Positions 34,404-42,453 of a stretch of 64,000 nucleotides of DNA are shown piece by piece; positions within the stretch are counted from its first letter, which is position 1; each line of letters opens with the position of its first letter. The stretch lies in assembly GCF_007096885.1 (NCBI RefSeq), contig NZ_VJNO01000038.1:1-64000 (forward strand), written 5' to 3'. A program made the translations under genes and the position numbers. Source of the DNA: Streptomyces sp. 130. GTDB lineage: Bacteria; Actinomycetota; Actinomycetes; Streptomycetales; Streptomycetaceae. The notes under the pieces were generated by a model. The model was given only the letters and a program-made list of their open reading frames with translations. It was not told the origin of the DNA and did not search any database.

Positions 34404-35225
34404 GTGCGACGAATGGCGTACGCGACCGGCGCCGTGCTCATCGCAGCGCTCGCCGCCGGCTGCACCGGCGATTCCGGAAGCGGCGATTCCGATCCCGACG
34501 GCAAGCCGAGTACGCCGACCGTCTCCTCCGCTCCCCCGGGCAAGTACCGCACCCTCCCCGACGCCTGCCGCGCCATCCCGCGCGCCACCCTCAAGGACCT
34601 CCTGCCCGGCACCGCCGACATGCCCGAGGCCCAGCAGGACAAGGTGTTCGAGGGCGCGGCCACGGTCACGTACGACACCGACCGGCGGATCGGCTGCCGC
34701 TGGAAGTCCGACGCCCCCGAGGGCACCCGCGGCATCCACCTGGACTTCGAGCGCGTCGTCTCCTACGACACCGCGGTGAGCGACGACGACCGCGCCCGCG
34801 AGGTGTACGCGAAGAAGGAGACCGCCGCCGACCTGCCCGACTCCGGCCTGCCGCCCGAGAGCCCCGACGCCTCCCCGTCCGGCTCCGGCGCCCCGGACGC
34901 GGACACGGAGGACCCGGACGGCACCGGCGAGTCCGGGGACGCCGACGGCACCGGCGGCGCCGGCGCCGGGAGCCCCGCCGACAGCCTCCAGCCCCGGCTG
35001 CTGGACAAGCTGGGCGACAGCGCGTTCCTGGACGACGCGCTCAGCCGGGCCGGCTCCCCCGCCCGCCACCGCACCGTGAGCGTGGTGTTCCGCACATCCA
35101 ACGTCATCGTGACCGTCGAGTACACCGCCCAGCCGGCCATGCCCACCGATGTCCCCGACAGCAAGGAACTCCAGGAGAAGGCCCAGGCACTGGCCCGCCA
35201 GCTGGTCGACTCGTTCAACGACTGA
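34404..35225 (+). CDS. Secreted lipoprotein of DUF3558 type (paralogue 1)
   Basis: 273 residues from GTG 34404, with AAGGGAG upstream. A short signal ends in a lipobox (LAAGC, Cys around residue 20). The mature part has the LPDACRAIPRATLKDLLPG region typical of DUF3558 lipoproteins, a second conserved Cys in GCRWKSD, and a Pro/Ser/Asp/Gly-rich acidic linker near residues 150-195. Function is unknown. The next gene encodes a similar protein, so the pair probably arose by duplication. Confidence 0.72.
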   Translation: MRRMAYATGAVLIAALAAGCTGDSGSGDSDPDGKPSTPTVSSAPPGKYRTLPDACRAIPRATLKDLLPGTADMPEAQQDKVFEGAATVTYDTDRRIGCRWKSDAPEGTRGIHLDFERVVSYDTAVSDDDRAREVYAKKETAADLPDSGLPPESPDASPSGSGAPDADTEDPDGTGESGDADGTGGAGAGSPADSLQPRLLDKLGDSAFLDDALSRAGSPARHRTVSVVFRTSNVIVTVEYTAQPAMPTDVPDSKELQEKAQALARQLVDSFND

Positions 35226-35415
35226 CGCCTCCGGCGCCCCGCCGGGGCCGCCCGCGCACCGCTCCCCGCGCCCGCCGGCGAAAGCGGCATCCGGTCGCCG
35301 TCCGTCGTACCGTGGCCCTCCGGAGCCACCGGCGGCCGATCGCCGCGGCCTGTCTCCGCCCGGCTACCGCCGCACCCCCGTCCCCCGACCGCCGCGCCAT
35401 CCGAGTGAAGGAACC

Positions 35416-36273
35416 ATGCACCGATCAGCCCCGCGACTCACCCGCATACTCGCCTGCGCCGCCGTCCCGGTGATGCTCGTCGTCGCCGGCTGCTCGTCGG
35501 ACTCCGACGACAAGAAGGAGGCGGACTCCTCCGCCTCCGCCTCGCCGGAAGCGACGAAGTCGGAACCGGCCGTCGAGCCGGCGAAGTTCGCCGAGCTGCC
35601 CGACCCCTGCAAGGCGATCGAGGCGAAGACCGTCAAGTCCCTGGTCCCCTCGGCCAAGAGCAAGAACGGCACCCGCAGCAAGTCCAGCGACACGTCCGTC
35701 CGCGGCGGCTGCTCCTGGAACGGGCTGGCCGACAAGGGCGTCAAGGGCTCCCAGTACCGCTGGCTGGACGTGGGCTTCACCCGCTTCGCCTCCGACCAGA
35801 CCCTGGGCAGCGGGGCCGCCCGCGCCGGCGAGGAGTTCGACAAGCAGATCAAGAGGACCGAGGCGACCGACGGCGCGAAGAACGTCGCGACCGGGTCCGT
35901 CAGCGGCATCGGCGACCAGGCCACGAAGATCACGTACGACCAGTCCAAGACGGACGAGGACTTCCGGTTCACGACGATCGTCGCCCGTACGGGGAACGTC
36001 GTCGTGGTCGTCAACTACAACGGCGCCGGTTACGCCGGTTCGAAGACGCCGTCCGCCGAGACCATCCTGAAGGGCGCCACGATGGCCGCCGAGGACGCGG
36101 TCGCGGCCGTCGCCGACGCGAACGCCGGCGGCGCCGGCAGCCCGAAGGCGACCGGCAAGGCAACTGACAAGGCGACCGGCGCGGCGACCGACAAGGCGAC
36201 TGACGAGGCGTCCGACGACTCCTCCAAGAAGTCGCCCCAGAAGCCCAGTTCGCCGGCCAAGACCAAGTCCTGA
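35416..36273 (+). CDS. Secreted lipoprotein of DUF3558 type (paralogue 2)
   Basis: 285 residues. ATG 35416 follows GAAGGA. The signal ends at VVAGC, then a Ser/Glu-rich linker. The core begins AELPDPCKAIEAKTVKSLVP and contains the second Cys at GGCSWNGL. The C-terminus is a Lys/Ala/Thr-rich repeat of ATGKATDKATGAATDKATD type, encoded by a short tandem DNA repeat at about 36150-36220. This tail probably spans the cell wall or adheres. It is 190 bases after its paralogue, so it may have its own promoter. Confidence 0.75.
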   Translation: MHRSAPRLTRILACAAVPVMLVVAGCSSDSDDKKEADSSASASPEATKSEPAVEPAKFAELPDPCKAIEAKTVKSLVPSAKSKNGTRSKSSDTSVRGGCSWNGLADKGVKGSQYRWLDVGFTRFASDQTLGSGAARAGEEFDKQIKRTEATDGAKNVATGSVSGIGDQATKITYDQSKTDEDFRFTTIVARTGNVVVVVNYNGAGYAGSKTPSAETILKGATMAAEDAVAAVADANAGGAGSPKATGKATDKATGAATDKATDEASDDSSKKSPQKPSSPAKTKS

Positions 36274-36406
36274 CAGCGACACCCGCGACCGCCCCGCCCC
36301 TCCCCCCGCGACACCTCTCGCACACATGTGCCAGGCTGTGCCCGCCGGAAACAAGCCCCCGGCGACGAGCACGGACGAGGACAAGGGAACAGGGAGGGGA
36401 TGGGGG

Positions 36407-37639
36407 GTGGCTGCCATGCAGCTGACGCGCACGCATCGGGTGCTGATCGGTCTGGTCGTGGCCGGCGCGGTGCTGATCGCCGCGATCGGTTTCGCCGGTT
36501 CGTACGCGGCGGTGCGCGAGCTGGCCCTGAGCAAGGGGTTCGGCGACTTCTCGCTGGTCTTCCCGATCGGCATCGACGCGGGCATCTGCGTCCTGCTCGC
36601 CCTGGACCTGCTCCTCACCTGGCTGCGCATCCCGTTCCCGCTGCTGCGCCAGACGGCCTGGCTGCTGACGGCCGCGACGATCGCCTTCAACGGCGCCGCC
36701 GCCTGGCCCGACCCGCTCGGCGTCGGCATGCACGCGGTCATCCCCGTCCTCTTCGTCGTCGCCGTCGAGGCCGCCCGCCACGCCGTGGGCCGGATCGCGG
36801 ACATCACGGCCGACAAGCACATGGAGGGCGTCCGCCTCACCCGGTGGCTGCTGTCGCCGGTCCCCACCTTCCGGCTCTGGCGCCGCATGAAGCTGTGGGA
36901 GCTCCGCAGCTACGAGCAGGTCATCAAGCTGGAGCAGGACCGCCTGATCTACCAGGCCCGCCTCCAGGCCCGCTACGGCCGCTCCTGGCGGCGCAAGGCG
37001 CCCGTCGAGTCCCTGATGCCGCTGCGCCTCGCGAAGTACGGCGTCCCGCTCGCCGAGACCGGCCCGGCCGGCCTGGCCGCCGCCGGCATCGAACCGGCCC
37101 TCCTGCCGCCGGCCCCGCAACCGGCCGACCCGGAGCCCAGGCCCGCGCCCCTGCCGGAACCGGTGCCCGCCGCGCCCGCCGTGGAGACGGCCCAGCAGCA
37201 CCCGGAGCTGCCGCTGACGGCGGCCCCGGAGCAGCCCGCCGCCGACGACAACCCCTGGTTCCCGGCCCAGGCCACCGCCAAGGTGTACGAGGGCGGCTAC
37301 GACCCCACCTTCGACCCGTCCCTCGCGGCGCCCGCGCCGGAGCCGGAGCCGGAACCGGTGCCCGCGCCGGCACAGGAGCCGGAGCCCGTCCAGGACCCCG
37401 CGCAGCAGTGGACGCAGGAGTGGACGCGGGAGGACGAGGAGTTCGCGGAGATCGCGTACGAGGTGTTCTCCGCGTTCATCGCCGAGAACAACGACTACCC
37501 GAGCGTCGCGGTCCTCGACATACACCTGACGGACGGGCACAACGTCCGCCACCCGCGCAGCGAGGCGCTGATCCGGCAGCTGATGCCGGCCTTCAAGCAG
37601 CGGTACCACCAGGAGCTGGAAGCCGAACACATCGCCTGA
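36407..37639 (+). CDS. DUF2637 domain membrane protein
   Basis: 410 residues from GTG 36407 (GGAGG nine bases upstream). Four hydrophobic segments fill residues 10-130, with FPIGIDAGICVLLALDLLL and VEAARHAVGRIADIT typical of DUF2637, a family found in actinobacterial chromosomes and conjugative plasmids (SpdB-like). A Pro/Glu-rich cytoplasmic linker (about 235-330) precedes a C-terminal helical domain resembling a winged helix (FIAENNDYPSVAVLDIHL, then VRHPRSEALIRQLM). It is convergent with lysS. The role is unknown; membrane-bound DNA recognition is a possibility. Confidence 0.8.
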   Translation: MAAMQLTRTHRVLIGLVVAGAVLIAAIGFAGSYAAVRELALSKGFGDFSLVFPIGIDAGICVLLALDLLLTWLRIPFPLLRQTAWLLTAATIAFNGAAAWPDPLGVGMHAVIPVLFVVAVEAARHAVGRIADITADKHMEGVRLTRWLLSPVPTFRLWRRMKLWELRSYEQVIKLEQDRLIYQARLQARYGRSWRRKAPVESLMPLRLAKYGVPLAETGPAGLAAAGIEPALLPPAPQPADPEPRPAPLPEPVPAAPAVETAQQHPELPLTAAPEQPAADDNPWFPAQATAKVYEGGYDPTFDPSLAAPAPEPEPEPVPAPAQEPEPVQDPAQQWTQEWTREDEEFAEIAYEVFSAFIAENNDYPSVAVLDIHLTDGHNVRHPRSEALIRQLMPAFKQRYHQELEAEHIA

Positions 37640-37654
37640 GCGCGCGAACGCACG

Positions 37655-37686
37655 AGGGGCCGCCTCCCACGCGGGAGGCGGCCCCT
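37655..37686. terminator. Bidirectional terminator between DUF2637 gene and lysS
   Basis: A perfect 14-base stem (AGGGGCCGCCTCCC with its complement) and a 4-base loop, ACGC, lie between the two stop codons. Confidence 0.85.
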
Positions 37687-37701
37687 TCGGCGTATCCGCG
37701 G

Positions 37702-39453
37702 TTACGCGCCCAGCAGCCGGCGCACCCGGTCCGCCCCCACCGCGAGCAGCAGCGTGGGCAGGCGCGGGCCCGTGTCGCGGCTGACGAGCAGCCGATAGAG
37801 CAGGGCGAAGAAGGACCGCTGGGCGGTCTTCAGCTCGGGCGTCGGCTTGGCGTCGGGCTCGAGCCCCGCGAGGACCTTCGGCACGCCGTAGACGAGCGTG
37901 GTCAGGCCGTCGAGGGACCAGTGCGTGTCCAGCCCTTCCAGGAGCAGGCGCAGCGACTCGCGCCCCTGGTCGTCGAGCGAGCCGAGCAGCTCCTTGTCCG
38001 GCTCGTCGCGCACGATGGTGCGGGCCTCGGCCGGGACCTGGGTGGTGATCCAGCTCTCGGCGCGGTCGAGGCGCGGGCGGGCCTCGTCCAGCGAGGTGAG
38101 CGGGTTCGCCGGGTCCAGTTCGCTGAGGATGCGCAGCGTCTGGTCCTCGGCGCCGGCGGTGATGTCGGCGACCGAGGCGAGGGTGCGGTAGGGCAGCGGG
38201 CGCGGCGTGCTCGGCAGCGGGCCGGCGGCCGTGCCGGTCGCGCGGCTGTAGGCGGCGGCGTCGGCCGGGAGGACCGTGCCGTCGGCGACCTTGCGGGCCA
38301 GCGAGTCCCACTCGTCGTAGAGCCGCTGGATCTCCTGGTCGAAGGCGATCTTGAAGGACTGGTTGGGCTTGCGGCGGGCGTAGAGCCAGCGCAGCAGCGG
38401 GGCCTCCATGATCTTCAGGGCGTCGGCGGGGGTGGGCACGCCGCCCTTGGAGGAGGACATCTTCGCCATGCCGGAGATCCCGACGAAGGCGTACATGGGC
38501 CCGATCGGCTGGACGCCGTCGAAGACCTCGCGGACGATCTGGCCGCCGACGACGAAGGAGGAGCCGGGCGAGGAGTGGTCGACGCCGCTGGGCTCGAAGA
38601 CCACGCCCTCGTAGGCCCAGCGCATGGGCCAGTCGACCTTCCAGACCAGCTTGCCCCGGTTGAACTCGCTGAGCCGGACGGTCTCGGCGAAGCCGCAGGC
38701 GGTGCAGGTGTAGTTCAGCTCGGTGGTGTCGTCGTCGTACGAGGTGACGGTGGTGAGGTCCTTCTCGCAGTTGCCGCAGTAGGGCTTGTACGGGAAGTAG
38801 CCGGCGGAGCCGCCGCTGCCGTCGTCCTCACTGGCCGCGCCGGATCCCGCCTCGGCCTCCAGCTCGGCCTCGTCCACCTTCTTCTGCTGCGGCTTCTTGC
38901 CGCCCTTGCCGGCCGCCGCGGGGTCCTTCTTGGTGCGGTAGCGGTCGAGGATGGCGTCGATGTCCGCGCGGTGGCGCATGGCGTGCAGGATCTGCTCGCG
39001 GTAGGTGCCGGCGAGGTACTGCTCCGTCTGGCTGATCGGGTCGTACTCGACGCCCAGCTCGGCCAGGGACGCGGTCATGGCGGCCTTGAAGTGCTCGGCC
39101 CAGTTCGGGTACGCGGACCCGGCCGGGGCGGGCACCGAGGTCAGCGGCTTGCCGATGTGCTCGGCCCAGGACGCGTCGATGCCGGGGACGCCGTTCGGCA
39201 CCTTGCGGTAGCGGTCGTAGTCGTCCCAGGAGATCAGGTGGCGCACGGTGTGGCCGCGGCGGCGGATCTCGTCGGCGACCAGGTGCGGGGTCATGACCTC
39301 GCGGAGGTTGCCCAGGTGGATCGGGCCCGACGGGGAGAGGCCGGAGGCGACGACGACCGGTTTGCCAGGCGCACGACGCTCCGATTCGGCGATGACCTCG
39401 TCCGCGAAGCGGGAGACCCAGTCGGTCTCGGTGCTGCTCTGACTCTGAGCCAC
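37702..39453 (-). CDS. lysS: Lysyl-tRNA synthetase, class I
   Basis: 583 residues. This is the class I enzyme, not the class II form of most bacteria. The class I signatures are the HIGH-like PSGPIHLGN and the KMSKS-like AKMSSSKG. Four Cys (CGNCEKD and CTACGF) form a zinc-binding pair before the active-site halves join. Between them and the catalytic domain lies a low-complexity insertion (about 190-235, GKGGKKPQQKK then acidic Ser/Gly-rich). GTG 39453 has AAGGA ten bases upstream. It is divergent from argS across 141 bases. Confidence 0.95.
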   Translation of the reverse strand: MAQSQSSTETDWVSRFADEVIAESERRAPGKPVVVASGLSPSGPIHLGNLREVMTPHLVADEIRRRGHTVRHLISWDDYDRYRKVPNGVPGIDASWAEHIGKPLTSVPAPAGSAYPNWAEHFKAAMTASLAELGVEYDPISQTEQYLAGTYREQILHAMRHRADIDAILDRYRTKKDPAAAGKGGKKPQQKKVDEAELEAEAGSGAASEDDGSGGSAGYFPYKPYCGNCEKDLTTVTSYDDDTTELNYTCTACGFAETVRLSEFNRGKLVWKVDWPMRWAYEGVVFEPSGVDHSSPGSSFVVGGQIVREVFDGVQPIGPMYAFVGISGMAKMSSSKGGVPTPADALKIMEAPLLRWLYARRKPNQSFKIAFDQEIQRLYDEWDSLARKVADGTVLPADAAAYSRATGTAAGPLPSTPRPLPYRTLASVADITAGAEDQTLRILSELDPANPLTSLDEARPRLDRAESWITTQVPAEARTIVRDEPDKELLGSLDDQGRESLRLLLEGLDTHWSLDGLTTLVYGVPKVLAGLEPDAKPTPELKTAQRSFFALLYRLLVSRDTGPRLPTLLLAVGADRVRRLLGA

Positions 39454-39594
39454 GGTCGGCACGTCCTTCTCTCGTGTAGGACTCGTAGGGGCACCTCCCA
39501 TTCTCCCAGGTGCGGGCCGCGACACGAAAACGGCTTTACGCCCCGTGGAATACTGGACTGATCCTTTGTCCTCTACCGAAACGGCAGCCGGCTC

Positions 39595-41364
39595 ATGGCC
39601 TCGGTCACTTCCCTCGCTTCCACGCTCCAGCAGCAGCTGGCGGACGCCCTGACGGCAGCGCTGCCGGAAGCCGGCACCGCCGATCCGCTGCTGCGCCGAA
39701 GCGACCGGGCCGACTTCCAGGCCAACGGCATCCTGGCGCTCGCCAAGAAGCTCAAGGGCAATCCGCGCGAGCTGGCCGCCAAGGTCACCGGCGCGCTCCC
39801 GGCCTCGGAGCTGATCAAGGACGTCGAGGTCTCCGGCCCCGGCTTCCTGAACGTCACGCTGACCGACCGGGCGATCACCGGGACGCTGGCCGCGCGCGCT
39901 GCGGACGGCGACCGGCTGGGCGTCCCGGCGAACGGCGCGGCGGGCACCACGGTCGTGGACTACGCGCAGCCCAACGTGGCCAAGGAGATGCACGTCGGCC
40001 ACCTGCGGTCCGCGGTGATCGGTGACGCGATGGTGCGGATTCTGGAGTTCACCGGCGAGACCGTGGTCCGGCGCCACCACATCGGCGACTGGGGCACGCA
40101 GTTCGGCATGCTCATCCAGTACCTCGTGGAGCACCCGCACGAGCTGGACCACGAGGGCGGCAAGGAGGACGGCGAGGCCGCGATGTCCTCGCTGAACCGG
40201 CTCTACAAGGCGTCGCGGGCCCTGTTCGACTCGGACGAGGAGTTCAAGGCGCGCTCCCGGGACCGGGTGGTCGCGCTCCAGGCGGGCGACGCGGAGACGC
40301 TGGCCATGTGGCAGCGGTTCGTGGACGAGTCGAAGATCTACTTCTACTCGGTCTTCGACAAGCTGGACATGGAGATCTCCGACCCCGACATCGTCGGCGA
40401 GTCCGGTTACAACGACATGCTGGAGGAGACCTGCCGCATCCTGGAGGAGACGGGTGTCGCCGTCCGCTCCGAGGGTGCGCTGTGCGTCTTCTTCGACGAC
40501 GTGCTGGGCCCCGACGGCAACAAGGTCCCGCTGATCGTCAAGAAGACGAACGGCGGTTACGGCTACGCGGCGACCGACCTCTCCGCGATCCGCGACCGGG
40601 TGCAGGGCCTCAAGGCGGACACCCTGCTGTACGTGGTGGACGCGCGGCAGTCGCTGCACTTCAAGATGGTCTTCGAGACGGCCCGCCGGGCGGGCTGGCT
40701 GAACGACGACGTGAAGGCGCACCAGCTGGCGTTCGGCACGGTGCTCGGCAAGGACGGCAAGCCGTTCAAGACCCGTGAGGGCGTCACGGTCCGGCTGGAG
40801 GACCTGCTGGACGAGGCCGTCGAGCGGGCGACCGCCGTGGTCCGGGAGAAGGCCGAGAAGGTGGGCCTGTCCGAGCAGGAGATCGTGGAGAACGGCCGGT
40901 ACGTCGGCGTGGGCGCCGTGAAGTACGCGGACCTGTCGACCTCCGCCGTGCGGGACTACAAGTTCGACCTGGACCAGATGGTGTCGCTGAACGGCGACAC
41001 GTCGGTGTACCTCCAGTACGCGTACGCGCGCATCCAGTCGATCCTGCGCAAGGCGGGCGACGCGAAGCCGGTGGCGCACCCGGAGCTGGAGCTGGCCCCG
41101 GCGGAGCGGACGCTGGGCCTGCACCTGGACCAGTTCGGCGAGGTGCTGGCCGAGGTGGCCGCGCAGTACGAGCCGCACAAGCTGGCCGCGTACCTCTACC
41201 AGCTCGCGTCGCTCTACACGACGTTCTACGACCAGTGCCACGTGCTGAGCGAGGACAATCCGGCCGAGGTGGTCGAGAACCGGCTGTTCCTCTGCGACCT
41301 CACCGCGCGCACCCTGCACCGGGGCATGGCGCTGCTCGGCATCCGGACGCCCGAGCGGCTCTGA
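39595..41364 (+). CDS. argS: Arginyl-tRNA synthetase
   Basis: 589 residues of class I ArgRS. The HIGH motif appears as HVGHLRS in AQPNVAKEMHVGHLRSAV. There is no canonical KMSKS, as in many ArgRS; the equivalent region reads GKDGKPFKTREG. The C-terminal anticodon domain runs YEPHKLAAYLYQLASLYTTF and ends RTLHRGMALLGIRTPERL. It is divergent from lysS, and the shared spacer 39454-39594 holds both promoters. A terminator follows. Confidence 0.97.
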   Translation: MASVTSLASTLQQQLADALTAALPEAGTADPLLRRSDRADFQANGILALAKKLKGNPRELAAKVTGALPASELIKDVEVSGPGFLNVTLTDRAITGTLAARAADGDRLGVPANGAAGTTVVDYAQPNVAKEMHVGHLRSAVIGDAMVRILEFTGETVVRRHHIGDWGTQFGMLIQYLVEHPHELDHEGGKEDGEAAMSSLNRLYKASRALFDSDEEFKARSRDRVVALQAGDAETLAMWQRFVDESKIYFYSVFDKLDMEISDPDIVGESGYNDMLEETCRILEETGVAVRSEGALCVFFDDVLGPDGNKVPLIVKKTNGGYGYAATDLSAIRDRVQGLKADTLLYVVDARQSLHFKMVFETARRAGWLNDDVKAHQLAFGTVLGKDGKPFKTREGVTVRLEDLLDEAVERATAVVREKAEKVGLSEQEIVENGRYVGVGAVKYADLSTSAVRDYKFDLDQMVSLNGDTSVYLQYAYARIQSILRKAGDAKPVAHPELELAPAERTLGLHLDQFGEVLAEVAAQYEPHKLAAYLYQLASLYTTFYDQCHVLSEDNPAEVVENRLFLCDLTARTLHRGMALLGIRTPERL

Positions 41365-41380
41365 GGAGCGGCTCGGTCAC

Positions 41381-41406
41381 GGGGCGGGGCCCGGCGGCCC
41401 CGCCCC
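41381..41406 (+). terminator. Terminator after argS
   Basis: A perfect 11-base stem, GGGGCGGGGCC with GGCCCCGCCCC, encloses a 4-base loop. It lies 17 bases past the argS stop and just before the convergent gene ending at 41413. Confidence 0.8.
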
Positions 41407-41412
41407 ACCCTT

Positions 41413-41841
41413 CTATTCGGGGCGCCCCAGCGTCCATCCCGAGACGTCGGACAGCCGGCCGCGCCACAGCGGCAGCCGCAGCGGGGTGGCGCCGCCGCAG
41501 ACGAGGGTGGCGTCCCGCAGGTGAATCCACCGGGGCAGGAGGGGGATGTCCTCCTCCGCCCGCGCCTCCTTGACCCCCTGGTCCACCGTCTCGGGGAACT
41601 CCGCCAGGAGGTTCGCCCCCTCACCCTCCACCTGGCGCAGGCTGCGCGCCCATTCGGCCTTCCACGCCTCGTGGCCGATCACCTCGCCGTGCAGGACCCC
41701 GGCGGGTACGGCCAGTGTCAGCGGCAGGCCGGAGCGGGGCTCGCGGTCGAGCAGCCGGAGCAGCATCTGCAGCTGCAGGTCGGGCACCGGGTGGGTGACC
41801 AGCGCGGGTGCGTCCCGGACGGGGTCGGCGGAGTCGGTCAT
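41413..41841 (-). CDS. Unidentified small protein, possibly GvpU-like
   Basis: 142 residues, soluble, starting MTDSADPVRDAP. The pattern LTLAVPAGVLHGEVIGHEAW and then IHLRDATLVCGG and LPLWRGRLSDVSGWTLG resembles the GvpU-type accessory proteins of gas vesicle loci, whose strands end in similar WRG-L-S-x-V-x-G blocks. No other gas vesicle gene is in the window. The resemblance is from memory and could reflect a more general fold. Divergent from the HATPase gene at 42030. Confidence 0.6.
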   Translation of the reverse strand: MTDSADPVRDAPALVTHPVPDLQLQMLLRLLDREPRSGLPLTLAVPAGVLHGEVIGHEAWKAEWARSLRQVEGEGANLLAEFPETVDQGVKEARAEEDIPLLPRWIHLRDATLVCGGATPLRLPLWRGRLSDVSGWTLGRPE

Positions 41842-42029
41842 CTGCTGTTCCCTTCGGCCACGGCCTTGTTCCGGTGCCCTGGCGGGCCGGAAATTTCCCT
41901 GCCCCGTCTTCCCGCGATCCGGCGTGTTCAGTCCCCTGCCCCCGTACGGGAAGAAAGCCGGATACGCCTGGAAGCCGAGGGAAGAAGAAGAATTCAGACC
42001 GTTCGACGATCATTTCTCCGGGGGAGAAG

Positions 42030-42446
42030 ATGACTGACCTCGACTCAGCGACGGTGTCTCCCTCGCCGCACGCGATGACCGTGACCGAGCCACCGCCGTC
42101 CAAGGCGGCCGACGCGCGGGCGGCGGCCAAGGCGTTCGTGGCGACACTCGACCCACGGCCGGCGGCGACGACCCTTCAGGACCTGCTGCTGCTGGTGTCC
42201 GAACTGGTGACGAACGCGATCCGGCACGCGGGCGCGGTGACCGCGCTGGCCTTCGGGGCGGACGCGGACACGCTGTACGTGCAGGTCGCCGACCCCAGTC
42301 CGGACCGGCCCCAGCAGCGCACCCCCGACCTTCGCGGGGGCACGGGGGGCTTCGGCTGGCCCCTGGTGCTGAGGCTGTCCAAGAAGACCGACATCCGCGA
42401 CCACCCGCCGCAGGGCAAGGTCATCCTCGTCGCGATGGCGCGCTGA
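42030..42446 (+). CDS. Small ATP-binding anti-sigma-type (RsbW-like HATPase) protein
   Basis: 138 residues. The HATPase_c N-box is LLLVSELVTNAIRHAG, and the ATP-lid end reads GGTGGFGWPLVLRLSKKTDI; both are typical of the short Streptomyces RsbW-like kinases. GGGGGAG lies before the ATG. Such proteins bind or phosphorylate anti-anti-sigma partners, but none is encoded beside it. It ends seven bases before the convergent PLD gene. Confidence 0.82.
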   Translation: MTDLDSATVSPSPHAMTVTEPPPSKAADARAAAKAFVATLDPRPAATTLQDLLLLVSELVTNAIRHAGAVTALAFGADADTLYVQVADPSPDRPQQRTPDLRGGTGGFGWPLVLRLSKKTDIRDHPPQGKVILVAMAR

Positions 42447-42453
42447 CGCCGGC

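Noticed and set aside
36328..39561. A 1077-codon plus-strand frame
   Set aside because: Runs through DUF2637, a terminator and the reverse of lysS, so it is a GC-driven open frame.
39454..41319. Upstream extension of lysS to 1205 codons
   Set aside because: The added part is antisense to argS and lacks any motif; GTG 39453 has a ribosome site.
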